In this document: positions 1-9,798 of the stretch, piece after piece | How the letters are laid out: each line of letters starts with the position of its first letter | How positions within the stretch are numbered: the stretch's first letter is position 1 | From: Dehalococcoidia bacterium | GTDB taxonomy: Bacteria > Chloroflexota > Dehalococcoidia > GIF9 > AB-539-J10 | Direction of reading: 5' to 3' | NCBI GenBank assembly: GCA_030615625.1 | Contig: JAUWYX010000008.1 | Span: 1-64,000, forward strand | Length of the DNA stretch: 64,000 nt | Translations under genes and position numbers: made by a program | The notes under the pieces: generated by a model | Seen by the model: the letters and a program-made list of their open reading frames with translations, nothing else | What the model was told of the DNA's origin: nothing | Database searches by the model: none

Positions 1-2
1 CT

Positions 3-548
3 GCCACGGGTCTGGCCGCTGGCTACCGTAAGCTTAATACTGAAGTGCTTAAAAGGACAGCGATGACGACGGTGAGGGTTGCCGGCATGGTACTCATAAT
101 AGGTGCACTGGCCTTCGCCTTCGTCGGTATATTCATGCGCGCCGGTTGTGATAACGTAGTTGCCGAATTCATTCTGAGTGCCCCGGGCGGGAAGTGGGGT
201 GCCTTTGCTGTCATAATGTTCATCTGCTTCATTCTGGGCTTCTTTATCGATTGGTTGGGCATTATCTTCATCATGGTTCCCATAATAACGCCGATTGGTG
301 GAGCTCTCGGGTTTGACAAGCTGTGGTTTGCCATGATGATCTGCGTCAACCTTCAGATGTCCTTCATGACTCCTCCCTTCGCCTATGCTCTGTTCTACGT
401 GCGAGGTGCCGCTGATCCGAAATTGGGAGTGACCACCATGGACATAATCCGGGGAATAGTTCCCTATGTCTTTCTAATCATGGTCGGTCTCTTGCTGTGT
501 ATCATTTTCCCCCAGATAATAATGTGGCTACCAGGGAAGATGTTATGA
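3..548 (+). CDS. TRAP transporter large permease (DctM family), 3' part only
   Basis: C-terminal part of the large membrane subunit of a tripartite ATP-independent periplasmic transporter, which imports carboxylates or sugar acids using an ion gradient. The frame is open to the left edge, so the start lies outside the window. About 180 residues are visible, with several hydrophobic helices and the typical DctM C-terminal stretch: a GFFIDWLGIIFI segment, a VPIITPI segment and a QMSFMTPPFAYALFYVRG segment. It ends in a last membrane helix and a short tail. The next gene remnant resembles UxaA, and TRAP genes for sugar acids commonly sit beside such dehydratases, so a sugar-acid substrate is possible but unproven. 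Confidence 0.9.
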   Translation, partial: ATGLAAGYRKLNTEVLKRTAMTTVRVAGMVLIIGALAFAFVGIFMRAGCDNVVAEFILSAPGGKWGAFAVIMFICFILGFFIDWLGIIFIMVPIITPIGGALGFDKLWFAMMICVNLQMSFMTPPFAYALFYVRGAADPKLGVTTMDIIRGIVPYVFLIMVGLLLCIIFPQIIMWLPGKML

Positions 549-671
549 CGCACGGGCTGGGACAGCCCAATTCCTTGGGAAACGAGGCAGAAACGATATA
601 ATAAATTTGAGGGGATGAAGAGACACGCAGAAATGAGAGTGGAAGCAATTATAATTGAGGAGGCCTGAGTC

Positions 672-782
672 ATGGAATTTCTAGGATATGAAAGGCCAGA
701 TGGTACTGTGGGTATGCGTAACTATGTAGCGCTGATCCCGGCTGGGAGGTGCGCTAATGGTTTGACTAGCAGCCTATATTAA
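672..782 (+). pseudogene. Truncated UxaA/altronate dehydratase-family gene (N-terminus only)
   Basis: A 36-codon reading frame with a good ribosome-binding site (GAGGAGG at about 657-663) begins MEFLGYERPDGTVGMRNYVA and continues to RCANGLTSS. This matches the conserved N-terminus of the large altronate/galactarate dehydratase domain (UxaA family: GYxRPDGRxGxRN then CANG). Full-length members have several hundred residues, so the rest is missing. The stop lies only 2 bp before the -35 box of the 16S promoter. The gene therefore looks cut by a rearrangement that joined it to the rRNA unit. It follows the TRAP permease, a usual partner in sugar-acid use. No function is expected. Confidence 0.7.
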
Positions 783-783
783 C

Positions 784-812
784 TTGACAACCTGACGAGA
801 CTGTTGTAGCAT
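784..812 (+). promoter_or_regulatory. Promoter of the 16S rRNA gene
   Basis: TTGACA (784-789), a 17-bp spacer and TAGCAT (807-812) form a sigma-70-type promoter. The expected start is near 819, about 40 bases before the mature 16S 5' end and just before the left arm of the processing stem. Confidence 0.7.
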
Positions 813-827
813 ATCAGTGCGAGTACC

Positions 828-856
828 TTAACAATTGAATAGTGGAAGGAAGGTTC
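828..856 (+). other. Left arm of 16S processing stem
   Basis: This segment, just before the mature 16S end, is almost perfectly complementary to 2454-2480 beyond the 3' end. Pairing would bring both ends of the 16S precursor together in a helix of about 26 bp, the classic RNase III-type processing stem. It shows the 16S transcript is matured as a single-gene unit. Confidence 0.75.
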
Positions 857-2371
<1,515 letters not shown>

Positions 2372-2413
2372 TAGGGAGTCGTAAGTGAGAAGCTTGATGA
2401 TTCCTAGGTCGGT

Positions 2414-2435
2414 CGATAGACTGGGAAGTCTATCG
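2414..2435 (+). other. GNRA-capped hairpin in the 16S trailer
   Basis: CGATAGACT and AGTCTATCG form a perfect 9-bp stem closed by a GGGA tetraloop. It lies between the 16S 3' end and the right arm of the processing stem (2454-2480), so it would sit inside the precursor. A T-rich run follows about 15 bases later. It is more likely a processing or stability element than the terminator. Confidence 0.5.
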
Positions 2436-2453
2436 TTGAGTGTTTGAAGTTTT

Positions 2454-2480
2454 TTCTTCCTTCCACTATTCAGTTGTTAA
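2454..2480 (+). other. Right arm of 16S processing stem
   Basis: Complementary to 828-856 with only a few mismatches, closing the 16S precursor. Beyond it, 2481-2639 contains no gene and no clear terminator. Confidence 0.75.
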
Positions 2481-2639
2481 AAATATTGCCTGTATAGTCC
2501 GATTTGTAACAGGTAAATTTCCTCGAAAACTCCTTCGACTGTTTCTAGCTTCTTAGCCTGCTATTAAGGGGTGGTGTGGGGCCGGTGCTGAGCCTCTCTT
2601 ACCCAATTTGTTAACTTTTCACCAATGTTGACGAAATTC

Positions 2640-2669
2640 TTGAAAAATTTTGGCAGTGTGGGGTATGAT
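2640..2669 (+). promoter_or_regulatory. Possible promoter for the CFI-box gene
   Basis: TTGAAA (2640-2645), an 18-bp spacer and TATGAT (2664-2669), about 60 bases before the start codon at 2731. The match is fair and the position sensible. The rest of 2372-2730 holds only the 16S trailer. Confidence 0.4.
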
Positions 2670-2730
2670 ACAATATTGTCTGGGAGCTAAAATTTTGGAA
2701 AAGTTAAACTGTTACAAAAGGAGGTGGGAC

Positions 2731-3528
2731 ATGGGTAGATACGTGAGAATTATGCTGGCAACTTTGCTCATTGTGACCGGGGTTTTGGTCTTCTTGCCCT
2801 CCGGCTACGTAAGCGCCGGAGGAATGATCTGTAACCAGAGCTTCGAGGAGGGAGCAGGAGAAGTCCCGTCTGGATGGAATCTGACCGGAAACGCTACGCG
2901 CGTAGATACCGGCCCAATCTATGTAGGTAATTGGACCGCCCGGATAACAGGGGACGGTGGCACGCTTACTCAGTGGTTGTTTATCGGAAATATCACCCTG
3001 CCGGTGACATTTGAGGCCTGGGGGTGGATATATGTTTCCGGCGAAGTCACTGGTGTCATCGCTATTGACTTCTGGGCGGGAGTGAATGGGACCCAACTGA
3101 GTCCGACAACAGAGCTGTCTGCCAACAATACGGGCGGCATCTATGTACAAAGGACTGGCATGATGCAGTCGCCAGTGGGGGCGAATTGTACAAGGATCCG
3201 TCTCCTGGGAACTGGCTGGCACGAGGGGGCAGAAGTGCGATTCGATGAGATTGGTTTCTGGCCGCCGACGGGGGGCTTCTGCTTCATTGCGACCGCGGCC
3301 TATGGCACAGAAACAGCTGCTGAGCTTGACATATTGCGCGATTTCCGAGACCAGGTATTACTGAAGAATGCCCTGGGTTCGCGATTTGTAGAGGCTTATT
3401 ACAGAGGCAGTCCCCCTGTGGCCGACTTTATAGCGAAGAACGATTTCCTGCGTGCAGTTGTCAGGGAGGTGCTCATCGATCCGATAGTGAATCTCCTGCA
3501 ATGGTCGCAGGACCTATGGAGAGCTTAG
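2731..3528 (+). CDS. Exported protein with C-terminal CFI-box domain
   Basis: 265 residues. The start at 2731 is chosen because AGGAGG lies 5-10 bases upstream and the protein then begins with a signal peptide (MGRYVRI, a hydrophobic helix, then a small-residue cleavage region near VSAGG). Residues of about 30-180 look like a beta-sandwich of the carbohydrate-binding type (a NxSFEEG start, aromatic-rich strands and many N-glycine turns); this is a guess from composition. The C-terminal 80 residues carry the conserved CFIATAAYGTE motif, an LRxFRD segment and a VEAYYRGSPPVADFI segment, which define the CFI-box C-terminal domain of exported bacterial and archaeal proteins. That domain's role is not established. 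A surface or secreted location is likely. Confidence 0.85.
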   Translation: MGRYVRIMLATLLIVTGVLVFLPSGYVSAGGMICNQSFEEGAGEVPSGWNLTGNATRVDTGPIYVGNWTARITGDGGTLTQWLFIGNITLPVTFEAWGWIYVSGEVTGVIAIDFWAGVNGTQLSPTTELSANNTGGIYVQRTGMMQSPVGANCTRIRLLGTGWHEGAEVRFDEIGFWPPTGGFCFIATAAYGTETAAELDILRDFRDQVLLKNALGSRFVEAYYRGSPPVADFIAKNDFLRAVVREVLIDPIVNLLQWSQDLWRA

Positions 3529-3742
3529 CCGGACATACCCTGAGTCCAGGCCTTCTATGGACGATATTCAGGCGGACTTGCATGGCGGAGGGCTCGCAGA
3601 TGGAGCGGGCACACGCTGGAAGCGCAGTTGGATACCGTGAACTATAGGTATCGTTGCCCTTGAACTGACGTAGGACTCCGATGGAAATCTGGAATTCCCC
3701 CGATTGCTGCGACTGTGAATACAGTGGAGCGAGGAACTTATT

Positions 3743-5194
3743 ATGACTAATCCAATCAAATTCGGCACCGATGGGTGGCGAGGGATTATCGCCGAGGATT
3801 TCACCTTCGACAATGTGCGCATCTGTGCTCAGGCCGTAGCGGAATATCTCAAGCAAAATGGGCTCGATAAACAGAGCTTGGTCATTGGCTATGATACTCG
3901 TTTCGCCTCTGAGGATTTTGCTGCTGCCGCTGCTGAGGTGCTAGCCGGCAACGATATCAGAGTCCATCTCTGCCTCAAGCCAGCCCCTACGCCGGTGGTG
4001 AGCTTTACTGTCCCGGCTACTAAGTCCGCTGGGGCTATTGTGATAACTGCCAGCCACAACCCTGGTTCATGGAACGGATTCAAATATAAATCTCAGGATG
4101 GGGCTAGCGCTCCAGGCGTGGTCACTTCTCAGATAGAAAGAAATATCGCTTCCCTTGCCCAAGCCTTCTCCCTCAAGCGGAGGGGGCAGGGAAGGGGTGT
4201 GAAAAAGCTTGCTTTGGATAAAGCCTTAAAGAAAGGAGTTGTTGACTACCTGGACCCCTATCCTGCTTACTTCGACCACATTAGACACTTTGTTGACATA
4301 GAAGAATTGCGCCGCCAGAAATTAAATATCATAGTTGACCCCATGTATGGTGCTGGTATTGGCTATTTTAAGACAGCCCTTCAAGATGGGAACCTGAAAA
4401 TCACTGAAATTAACGCTGAACGAAACCCCTCATTCCCCCAAATTCAGCCTGAGCCAATTGCTAAAAACCTGACCAAGCTTTCCCGGTTGGTCGTTGAGCA
4501 AAAGGCTGACGTGGGCTTAGCCACCGATGGAGACGCCGACCGTATTGGCATCGTAGACGAAAGGGGGCAGTTTTTAACCCAGCATCAAGTTTTTGCCTTG
4601 CTTTGTCTATATCTTCTGGAAGTTCGTGGTGAGCGTGGCGCCATAGTAAGGACGCTAACTTCCACCATGATGCTTTCCCGCTTGGGGAAGCTCTTTGATG
4701 TGCCTGTTTACGAAACGCCGGTGGGTTTCAAATATGTCGCCCCCCTGATGATGGAGAAAAACGCCATTATTGGTGGGGAAGAGAGCGGCGGCTATGGCTT
4801 CCGCGGCCATGTCCCGGAAAGAGATGCCATACTTGCCGGGCTTTACTTCCTTGACTTTATGGTAAAAACAGGAAAAACACCGTCCCAGCTTCTGGATTAC
4901 CTTTACAGCAAAGTTGGACCTCACTACTACGACCGCAGGGATTTTCATATCTCTGCAGCTAAGCGTCAGACAATCCTGCACCGACTCAGTTCCAGTTCCC
5001 CGGACACCATAGCCGGTTCAAAGGTGACCAAGGTAGATGCCACCGATGGGTTCCGCTTCTTCCTTAGCGATGATTCCTGGCTGCTCATCCGCTTTTCCGG
5101 CACAGAACCACTGGTCCGCATCTACTCTGAAGCTGAAAGCCTGGAAAGGGCAAGGGAGCTAGTGGATGAGGGCAAAAAGCTGATAGGCCTCTAA
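3743..5194 (+). CDS. Phosphoglucomutase/phosphomannomutase family protein
   Basis: A 483-residue alpha-D-phosphohexomutase, which moves phosphate between C1 and C6 of a hexose through a phosphoserine. All four signature loops are present: the phosphoserine loop TASHNP (residues 102-107, Ser104), the Mg-binding loop DGDADR (262-267), the sugar loop GEESGG (345-350) and the phosphate-binding RFSGTEP (450-456). The N-terminus KFGTDGWRG is typical. The length is usual for the family. Substrate (glucose, mannose or glucosamine phosphate) cannot be settled from motifs. It could supply mannose-1-phosphate to the GDP-mannose step encoded at 29053-30138. It stands alone, with more than 200 bp free on each side. 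Confidence 0.93.
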   Translation: MTNPIKFGTDGWRGIIAEDFTFDNVRICAQAVAEYLKQNGLDKQSLVIGYDTRFASEDFAAAAAEVLAGNDIRVHLCLKPAPTPVVSFTVPATKSAGAIVITASHNPGSWNGFKYKSQDGASAPGVVTSQIERNIASLAQAFSLKRRGQGRGVKKLALDKALKKGVVDYLDPYPAYFDHIRHFVDIEELRRQKLNIIVDPMYGAGIGYFKTALQDGNLKITEINAERNPSFPQIQPEPIAKNLTKLSRLVVEQKADVGLATDGDADRIGIVDERGQFLTQHQVFALLCLYLLEVRGERGAIVRTLTSTMMLSRLGKLFDVPVYETPVGFKYVAPLMMEKNAIIGGEESGGYGFRGHVPERDAILAGLYFLDFMVKTGKTPSQLLDYLYSKVGPHYYDRRDFHISAAKRQTILHRLSSSSPDTIAGSKVTKVDATDGFRFFLSDDSWLLIRFSGTEPLVRIYSEAESLERARELVDEGKKLIGL

Positions 5195-5369
5195 AGTAGC
5201 CCGGCAAAAAATTTAAAAGGAAATATCCCAGGGTTTCTCAACTTTTCTATAAAAATAGATCTTGTCAGTTTGCCCTGGACCTTCAGCTGAGCTCACGCCG
5301 AAGCCTGGTAGCAAAATCACAACGGATTTTGCTCTTTGGCGACAAATTATTTTAGAATGTGACTTATAT

Positions 5370-5399
5370 TTGACACGTGCAGCTAATGGTCGATACAAT
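5370..5399 (+). promoter_or_regulatory. Promoter of the por operon
   Basis: TTGACA (5370-5375), an 18-bp spacer and TACAAT (5394-5399). It is the only strong promoter-like sequence between the phosphohexomutase and porC, and predicts a start near 5406. Confidence 0.6.
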
Positions 5400-5472
5400 A
5401 TAGCCAGTCGCCTTTGGAGCAAGAAACGATAGTCTCTTAAGATTGACGGAATCACAAAAATACCATCTGTGT

Positions 5473-6048
5473 ATGCAAGACTATTATGAAATTAGGTGGC
5501 ATGGGCGGGGTGGTCAGGGAGCTATAACAGCAGCCAAGATTTTGGCACAAGCAGCCTACCTTGAAGGCTATCAAGGAGTAACTGCTGCGCCATCGTTCGG
5601 CGCCGAGAGGCGAGGCGCTCCAGTCAGTGCATCAACCAGGATTTCCCCGCAGACGGTCATGGTCGTATCCCAGGTAGAAAACCCCAATGTAGTGGTAGTT
5701 CTAGACCACACCCTGCTGAAATACGAGGAAGTAACCAGCGGGCTGGTCAAAGGAGGATGGCTCATCGTAAATTCTTGGCGACATCCAAAGGAGCTTGACC
5801 TTGGAGGCGACTTCAACATCGCTACTGCTGATGCTACTGGAGTATGCTCAAGCCTGGGATTGGTAGTCGCTGGCCTCACGGTTGTGAATACAGCGATACT
5901 GGGTGCGTTTATCCGTGCTACCGAAGCGGTGGGCATGGCAAGTATAGAGAAAGCAATAAGAGAAAGATTCTCCAACAGCGAGGTAGGTATTAATCTCGCC
6001 GCAATTGCACAGACCTACGAGATAACTAAGCTCGAAAAAATGAGGTAA
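5473..6048 (+). CDS. porC: 2-oxoacid:ferredoxin oxidoreductase, gamma subunit
   Basis: 191 residues from ATG 5473; a TTG at 5443 in the same frame would add 10 residues and neither start has a clear ribosome-binding site. The conserved gamma-domain opening YEIRWHGRGGQGAITAAKIL is followed by SFGAERRGAPV and by the strand VVVVLDHTLL, all diagnostic of the gamma subunit of pyruvate- or ketoisovalerate:ferredoxin oxidoreductases. The complex cleaves a 2-oxoacid with CoA to acyl-CoA, CO2 and reduced ferredoxin in the cytoplasm. It heads a four-gene operon in the order gamma-delta-alpha-beta, with short gaps or overlaps. Confidence 0.92.
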   Translation: MQDYYEIRWHGRGGQGAITAAKILAQAAYLEGYQGVTAAPSFGAERRGAPVSASTRISPQTVMVVSQVENPNVVVVLDHTLLKYEEVTSGLVKGGWLIVNSWRHPKELDLGGDFNIATADATGVCSSLGLVVAGLTVVNTAILGAFIRATEAVGMASIEKAIRERFSNSEVGINLAAIAQTYEITKLEKMR

Positions 6049-6057
6049 CAGCAAGCC

Positions 6058-6366
6058 ATGGGAACCAGAGATTGCCAACACATATGCGGTGAATCATCAC
6101 CGGCTGTTGGCGAAGCAGGTAAAACAGGTGAGTGGCGCGACTCATTTCCACAGATAGACCAAGAAAAGTGTCTCCCAGTTAGACAAAACAAGCCTTCCTG
6201 TTTTCTATGCTGGCTTTATTGTCCAGAGGCTGTTATGAGTAAGACCATACCCATCCAGATAAATATGGAATATTGCAAAGGCTGTGGAATATGCGCGCAG
6301 GTATGTCCAGCACATGCTATAACTATGGTACATGAAGAGGGATTCTGTCTCAATGAGACGGAGTGA
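6058..6366 (+). CDS. porD: 2-oxoacid:ferredoxin oxidoreductase, delta subunit (ferredoxin-like)
   Basis: A 102-residue two-cluster ferredoxin subunit that carries electrons out of the complex. The second cluster motif is canonical: CKGCGICAQVCP. The first is unusual: the first cysteine (QEKC) is nine residues from the next (SCFLCWLYCPE) instead of the usual two, because LPVRQNKPS is inserted. The remaining three cysteines keep normal CxxCxxxCP spacing. It starts 10 bp after porC, and its stop codon directly abuts the porA frame. About 40 N-terminal residues before the first cluster show no recognisable domain. Confidence 0.9.
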   Translation: MGTRDCQHICGESSPAVGEAGKTGEWRDSFPQIDQEKCLPVRQNKPSCFLCWLYCPEAVMSKTIPIQINMEYCKGCGICAQVCPAHAITMVHEEGFCLNETE

Positions 6367-7602
6367 GTGATTTTTGTGGGCAAAAAAATGGTCAGAAGAG
6401 CCACCACCAGGATACTCGATGGCAATCATGCTGCGGCCCAAGGGGCGAAACTCAGCCGTGTTCAAGTAATTGCTGCCTATCCTATTACACCCCAATCACC
6501 AGTCACTGAAACGCTCTCCGAATTTGTCGAAGGAGGGGAACTCGATGCCCAATACATTGCCGTCGAGAGTGAGCACAGTGCCCTCGCCGTATGCACTTCA
6601 GCTTCTATGGTAGGAGCCAGGACCTTCACTGCTACTAGTGCGCATGGCTTGGCCTATATGCATGAGATGCTCCATTGGGCTGCTGGGGCACGTCTCCCGG
6701 TCGTCCTCGCCTGCGTAAACCGTGCTATTGGAGCGCCCTGGAATGTGCTCAATGATCAGCAAGACTCTATATCCCAACGAGACACCGGTTGGATACAAAT
6801 ATACGCTCGAAACAATCAGGAGATATTAGACTCGATAATCCAGGCTTATAAGATCGCTGAGTCAGTTTATGTCCCAGTTATGGTCTGCTACGACGGTTAT
6901 ATTCTATCTCACACTGAAATGCCAGTTGATATCCCGTCACAGGAGGATGTGGACAGATTTCTGCCCCTGTATAAGCCACACACGATACTAGACCCAGCCA
7001 ACCCCAAAAACTATAACCTTGTGACCCTGGCAAATCCTCGGGTTAACACTGAAGGCGTGCTCTGCCATGGATACATGGAACTGCGGTATCTTCTTCAAGA
7101 AGCGTTGCAGAACTCAAGAGAAACGATAACCACGGTGGGGCGAGAATTCGGCGAATTATTTGGTAGAAGCTACGCCAGTATGTTCTGGGAAGACAGACTG
7201 GATGACGCCGATATAGTTATTGTAGCCATGGGCAGTTTGGCAATGGAGGCGATAGTAGCTGCGGATATGCTGCGAGAGGCAGGGAACAAAGTAGGCGTCC
7301 TGGGCTTGAGAGTGTTCAGGCCATTCCCTAAGTCAGATGTGGTCCAGGCATTGGAAAAATCCCGTCTTGTTGTGATCTTCGATAAGAATATCAGCTATGG
7401 CCTAGAAGGAGCCACCTGCTCGGAGATAAAATCAGCCCTCTATGGAAGTTCCATAAATGCGGTAATACGAAACTTCATTGTGGGACTGGGTGGCCGTGAC
7501 GTTAAAGCAAGAGAGCTGGTAGATGCAGTGAACAAATCGCTGTTATCAGTGAAAGAGGGCGATTTAAACAAAGAATATCCCGAATGGATATGTGACATTT
7601 GA
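6367..7602 (+). CDS. porA: 2-oxoacid:ferredoxin oxidoreductase, alpha subunit
   Basis: 411 residues from GTG 6367; an ATG at 6388 in frame is an alternative. It contains the N-terminal pyrimidine-binding core of the TPP enzyme (AAYPITPQSPVTE, VESEHSA and ATSAHGLAYMHEMLHWAAG) and a C-terminal transketolase-like domain. The order and size match PorA of four-subunit enzymes. The catalytic centre forms with porB. The conserved RAIGAPWNVLNDQQDSISQRDTG region is typical of pyruvate-type enzymes. The 3' end overlaps no predicted start if porB begins at 7616. Confidence 0.93.
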   Translation: MIFVGKKMVRRATTRILDGNHAAAQGAKLSRVQVIAAYPITPQSPVTETLSEFVEGGELDAQYIAVESEHSALAVCTSASMVGARTFTATSAHGLAYMHEMLHWAAGARLPVVLACVNRAIGAPWNVLNDQQDSISQRDTGWIQIYARNNQEILDSIIQAYKIAESVYVPVMVCYDGYILSHTEMPVDIPSQEDVDRFLPLYKPHTILDPANPKNYNLVTLANPRVNTEGVLCHGYMELRYLLQEALQNSRETITTVGREFGELFGRSYASMFWEDRLDDADIVIVAMGSLAMEAIVAADMLREAGNKVGVLGLRVFRPFPKSDVVQALEKSRLVVIFDKNISYGLEGATCSEIKSALYGSSINAVIRNFIVGLGGRDVKARELVDAVNKSLLSVKEGDLNKEYPEWICDI

Positions 7603-7615
7603 GAGGGCTTACGTA

Positions 7616-8518
7616 ATGAAGACTAATGCTGTCAATATGACCGAAAAGGAATATCTACTGCCAGGTAGCAGGACCTGCCCTGGCTGTGCCTTGTCGCTCG
7701 CTTATCGTCACATTCTAAAAGCACTGGAAGGGCAGGTTATTGTGACGGTGCCAGCCAGTTGCCTCACAGTGCTGCATGGCATGTATCCCGTAACATCTGT
7801 CACTGCCCCCTGTGTAAATACGCCATTTGCCTCCACTGCGGCATCGGCTACCGGCCTGGTTGCCGGGCTTAAAGCCTTGGGCAAAGATGGGGTGACCGTG
7901 CTGGCTATCGCCGGTGATGGTGGGACACATGACATAGGCCTCCAGGCGCTGAGCGCCGCTGCTGAAAGGCAGAACGACTTCCTCTATATCTGCTATGACA
8001 ATGAAGGCTACATGAACACCGGCAATCAACGCTCAGGCTCCACGCCACTGGGCGCGCTTTCAGGCACTACACCTATTCTGGGCAAACAGCAGAACCAGAA
8101 AGACATAACAGCCATAATGGAGGCACATGGCATCCCTTATGTTGCTACTGCAAATGCTTCCTATCCTCTGGACCTTTACGAAAAAGTCAGGAAAGCGAGG
8201 ACAATACGAGGGACCAGGTTCATACATGTATTCACACCCTGTTCCCCGGGATGGTCGTTCCCCTTCAGTGATACTATCAGGATCGGCAAGCTCGCGGTGG
8301 AAACGGGATGGGTGATACTTTATGAGGTTGAAGACGGCATTTTCCGCCTCACTTCGGCGAGTGAATCCATTGCCAAGAGGGATAACTTAAGACCACTGAG
8401 AGAATATCTCATGGAGCAGGGAAGGTTCAAGAATATTACCGAAGACCAGATTAACGAACTGCAGGGTTGGGTAAATGCTCGGTGGAAGCGTTGCCTGGAT
8501 CGGGCAGTCAATTTATAG
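7616..8518 (+). CDS. porB: 2-oxoacid:ferredoxin oxidoreductase, beta subunit
   Basis: 300 residues, the TPP- and Fe4S4-binding subunit. ATG 7616 is preferred over GTG 7592 because GAGAGG lies nine bases upstream. Cluster ligands appear as the CPGC pair near the N-terminus, a cysteine in VPASC and one in the later APCVNTPF segment. The TPP diphosphate motif is GDGGTHDIG, followed by ICYDNEGYMNTGNQRS. The length is normal for PorB. With porA, porC and porD it makes acyl-CoA and reduced ferredoxin, or runs in the carboxylating direction for assimilation. The exact 2-oxoacid is not decided by sequence, though the subunit layout favours pyruvate. Confidence 0.93.
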   Translation: MKTNAVNMTEKEYLLPGSRTCPGCALSLAYRHILKALEGQVIVTVPASCLTVLHGMYPVTSVTAPCVNTPFASTAASATGLVAGLKALGKDGVTVLAIAGDGGTHDIGLQALSAAAERQNDFLYICYDNEGYMNTGNQRSGSTPLGALSGTTPILGKQQNQKDITAIMEAHGIPYVATANASYPLDLYEKVRKARTIRGTRFIHVFTPCSPGWSFPFSDTIRIGKLAVETGWVILYEVEDGIFRLTSASESIAKRDNLRPLREYLMEQGRFKNITEDQINELQGWVNARWKRCLDRAVNL

Positions 8519-8748
8519 GCTTCGGTTAATAGATGGCTCTGCATCTTGGGACGATAAAGGTGGCAGCAAAGGCCAGAGTTTGATAAACCTGAGCAGCCAG
8601 GTTATGACTTGATCGGGGCTTTGACGTTGTCACTGTGCCGTTAGATAAGGATAAAAAGACAGGTAGATAACCTACATGCCTATGTCTGGCGAGGGAATGG
8701 TCTGCATTTAATCATAATCCATAATCATGATTTAATTCTTCGACCTTT

Positions 8749-8840
8749 TGGCGGAGGGAGAGGGATTCGAACCCTCGACCCCGATAACTCGGAGTAAGCG
8801 CTTAGCAGGCGCCCGCACTAGACCACTATGCGATCCCTCC
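8749..8840 (-). tRNA. tRNA-Ser (GCT)
   Basis: A 92-nt tRNA with a GGAGGGA/TCCCTCC acceptor stem, anticodon loop CTGCTAA (anticodon GCT), the long variable arm typical of tRNA-Ser, T-loop GGTTCGAATCC, discriminator G and an encoded CCA. The 230 bp between porB and this gene contain nothing recognisable. Confidence 0.95.
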
Positions 8841-8976
8841 CCTTGCTGTGACTTAATTCATTATGCCATACGTCAGACGAATCAACAAACTTGAAAATCT
8901 TTTCACTGACAAAGCTGACGAAGATTAGCGCAGCTTAAGTGCCGTCTTACTCATTTGCACCCGTCAGTTCCTTATG

Positions 8977-9789
8977 TCACTGCGGGCTCACTTTGCCTTC
9001 TGTTGAGAGGGCCATAATGTTTTCAATGCGGCAGCAGAAGGTACCAGCAGGAGCGACAACTTCAACTGTTTGTCCCCTTTCTTTATCCAGGATTGCTTTG
9101 CCCAAAGGGGAAGCAACAGAAAGTTTACCCCTGGCTGGATTTGCTTCTCGGGGGTCGACTAAAGTATAGCTGAATTCTTTACCTGAGGATAAATCACGAA
9201 GCACTACTGTGTCTCCGAATTTTGCCCTGGATGTATCCTGGTCTGCCCCCATTATCCTAGCCAGATTCAAGGTTGACTCTAACTCCTTGATTCTCCCTTC
9301 CAAATATGACTTTTGCTCTCTGGCTGCTGCCAGGGGAGCGTTTTCTCGAAAGTCCTTGTCCGCGGCTGCTTTTTGTATCTCCTCAATAACTTGGGAGCGT
9401 TGACTTTTCAGGTTGGCTAATTCTTTCTCTAATTTTGCGTAGCCTTGTGCGGTTAAGGTAACCTGGACTTGACCACTCTGCCACACAGCGGCTGTTTTTG
9501 AAGAAGTTTTTTTCGCCCTGAGGTGGGGAGCTAAATTTATGCTGCTGAATCCCTTTTTCCGGATGTACGTAAGAAAAGACCTGAGAGGTTTGACTGCCGA
9601 TGGGATAATCTGTTCGCCATAGCTAGCCACATCCACAGGGCTGATGTCCCTCACCTGCCTGGATGAGCCAAGCCATCTGACGAATTTAGATATCGCTGCC
9701 TGTATTTTCCCCCTTTCTTCCGGCGGTAAATGTGATAGAAAAGCGTCAGCTACTTCAGCAAGTGTCGGGTTGTGCTCGATGTTTTCCAC
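8977..9789 (-). CDS. greA: GreA-type transcription elongation factor with extra N-terminal domain
   Basis: 270 residues, whereas GreA is normally about 160. Residues of about 108-260 form a complete GreA: the coiled-coil start LTAQGYAKLEKELANLKSQR, a tip with the two acidic residues in KDFRENAP (equivalent to DLSENAE in E. coli), and the globular C-domain (GDTVVLRDLSSGKEFSYTLV and the SPLGKAILDKERGQTVEV segment). GreA enters the RNA polymerase secondary channel and stimulates cleavage of backtracked RNA. Residues 1-105 are an added helical domain (VADAFLSHLPPEERG, FVRWLG, PLRSFLTYIRKKGF) resembling the core-binding domain of tyrosine recombinases. The start is GTG 9789, almost at the predicted transcription start. 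Confidence 0.88.
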   Translation of the reverse strand: MENIEHNPTLAEVADAFLSHLPPEERGKIQAAISKFVRWLGSSRQVRDISPVDVASYGEQIIPSAVKPLRSFLTYIRKKGFSSINLAPHLRAKKTSSKTAAVWQSGQVQVTLTAQGYAKLEKELANLKSQRSQVIEEIQKAAADKDFRENAPLAAAREQKSYLEGRIKELESTLNLARIMGADQDTSRAKFGDTVVLRDLSSGKEFSYTLVDPREANPARGKLSVASPLGKAILDKERGQTVEVVAPAGTFCCRIENIMALSTEGKVSPQ

Positions 9790-9798
9790 GAAGAATAA

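Noticed and set aside
2414-2435. Intrinsic terminator of the 16S gene
   Set aside because: The hairpin is strong, but the T-run is about 15 bases away and the right processing arm lies further downstream, so transcription must pass it.
8939-9403. Plus-strand open frames opposite greA
   Set aside because: They are shadows of the GreA coding sequence with no independent signal.
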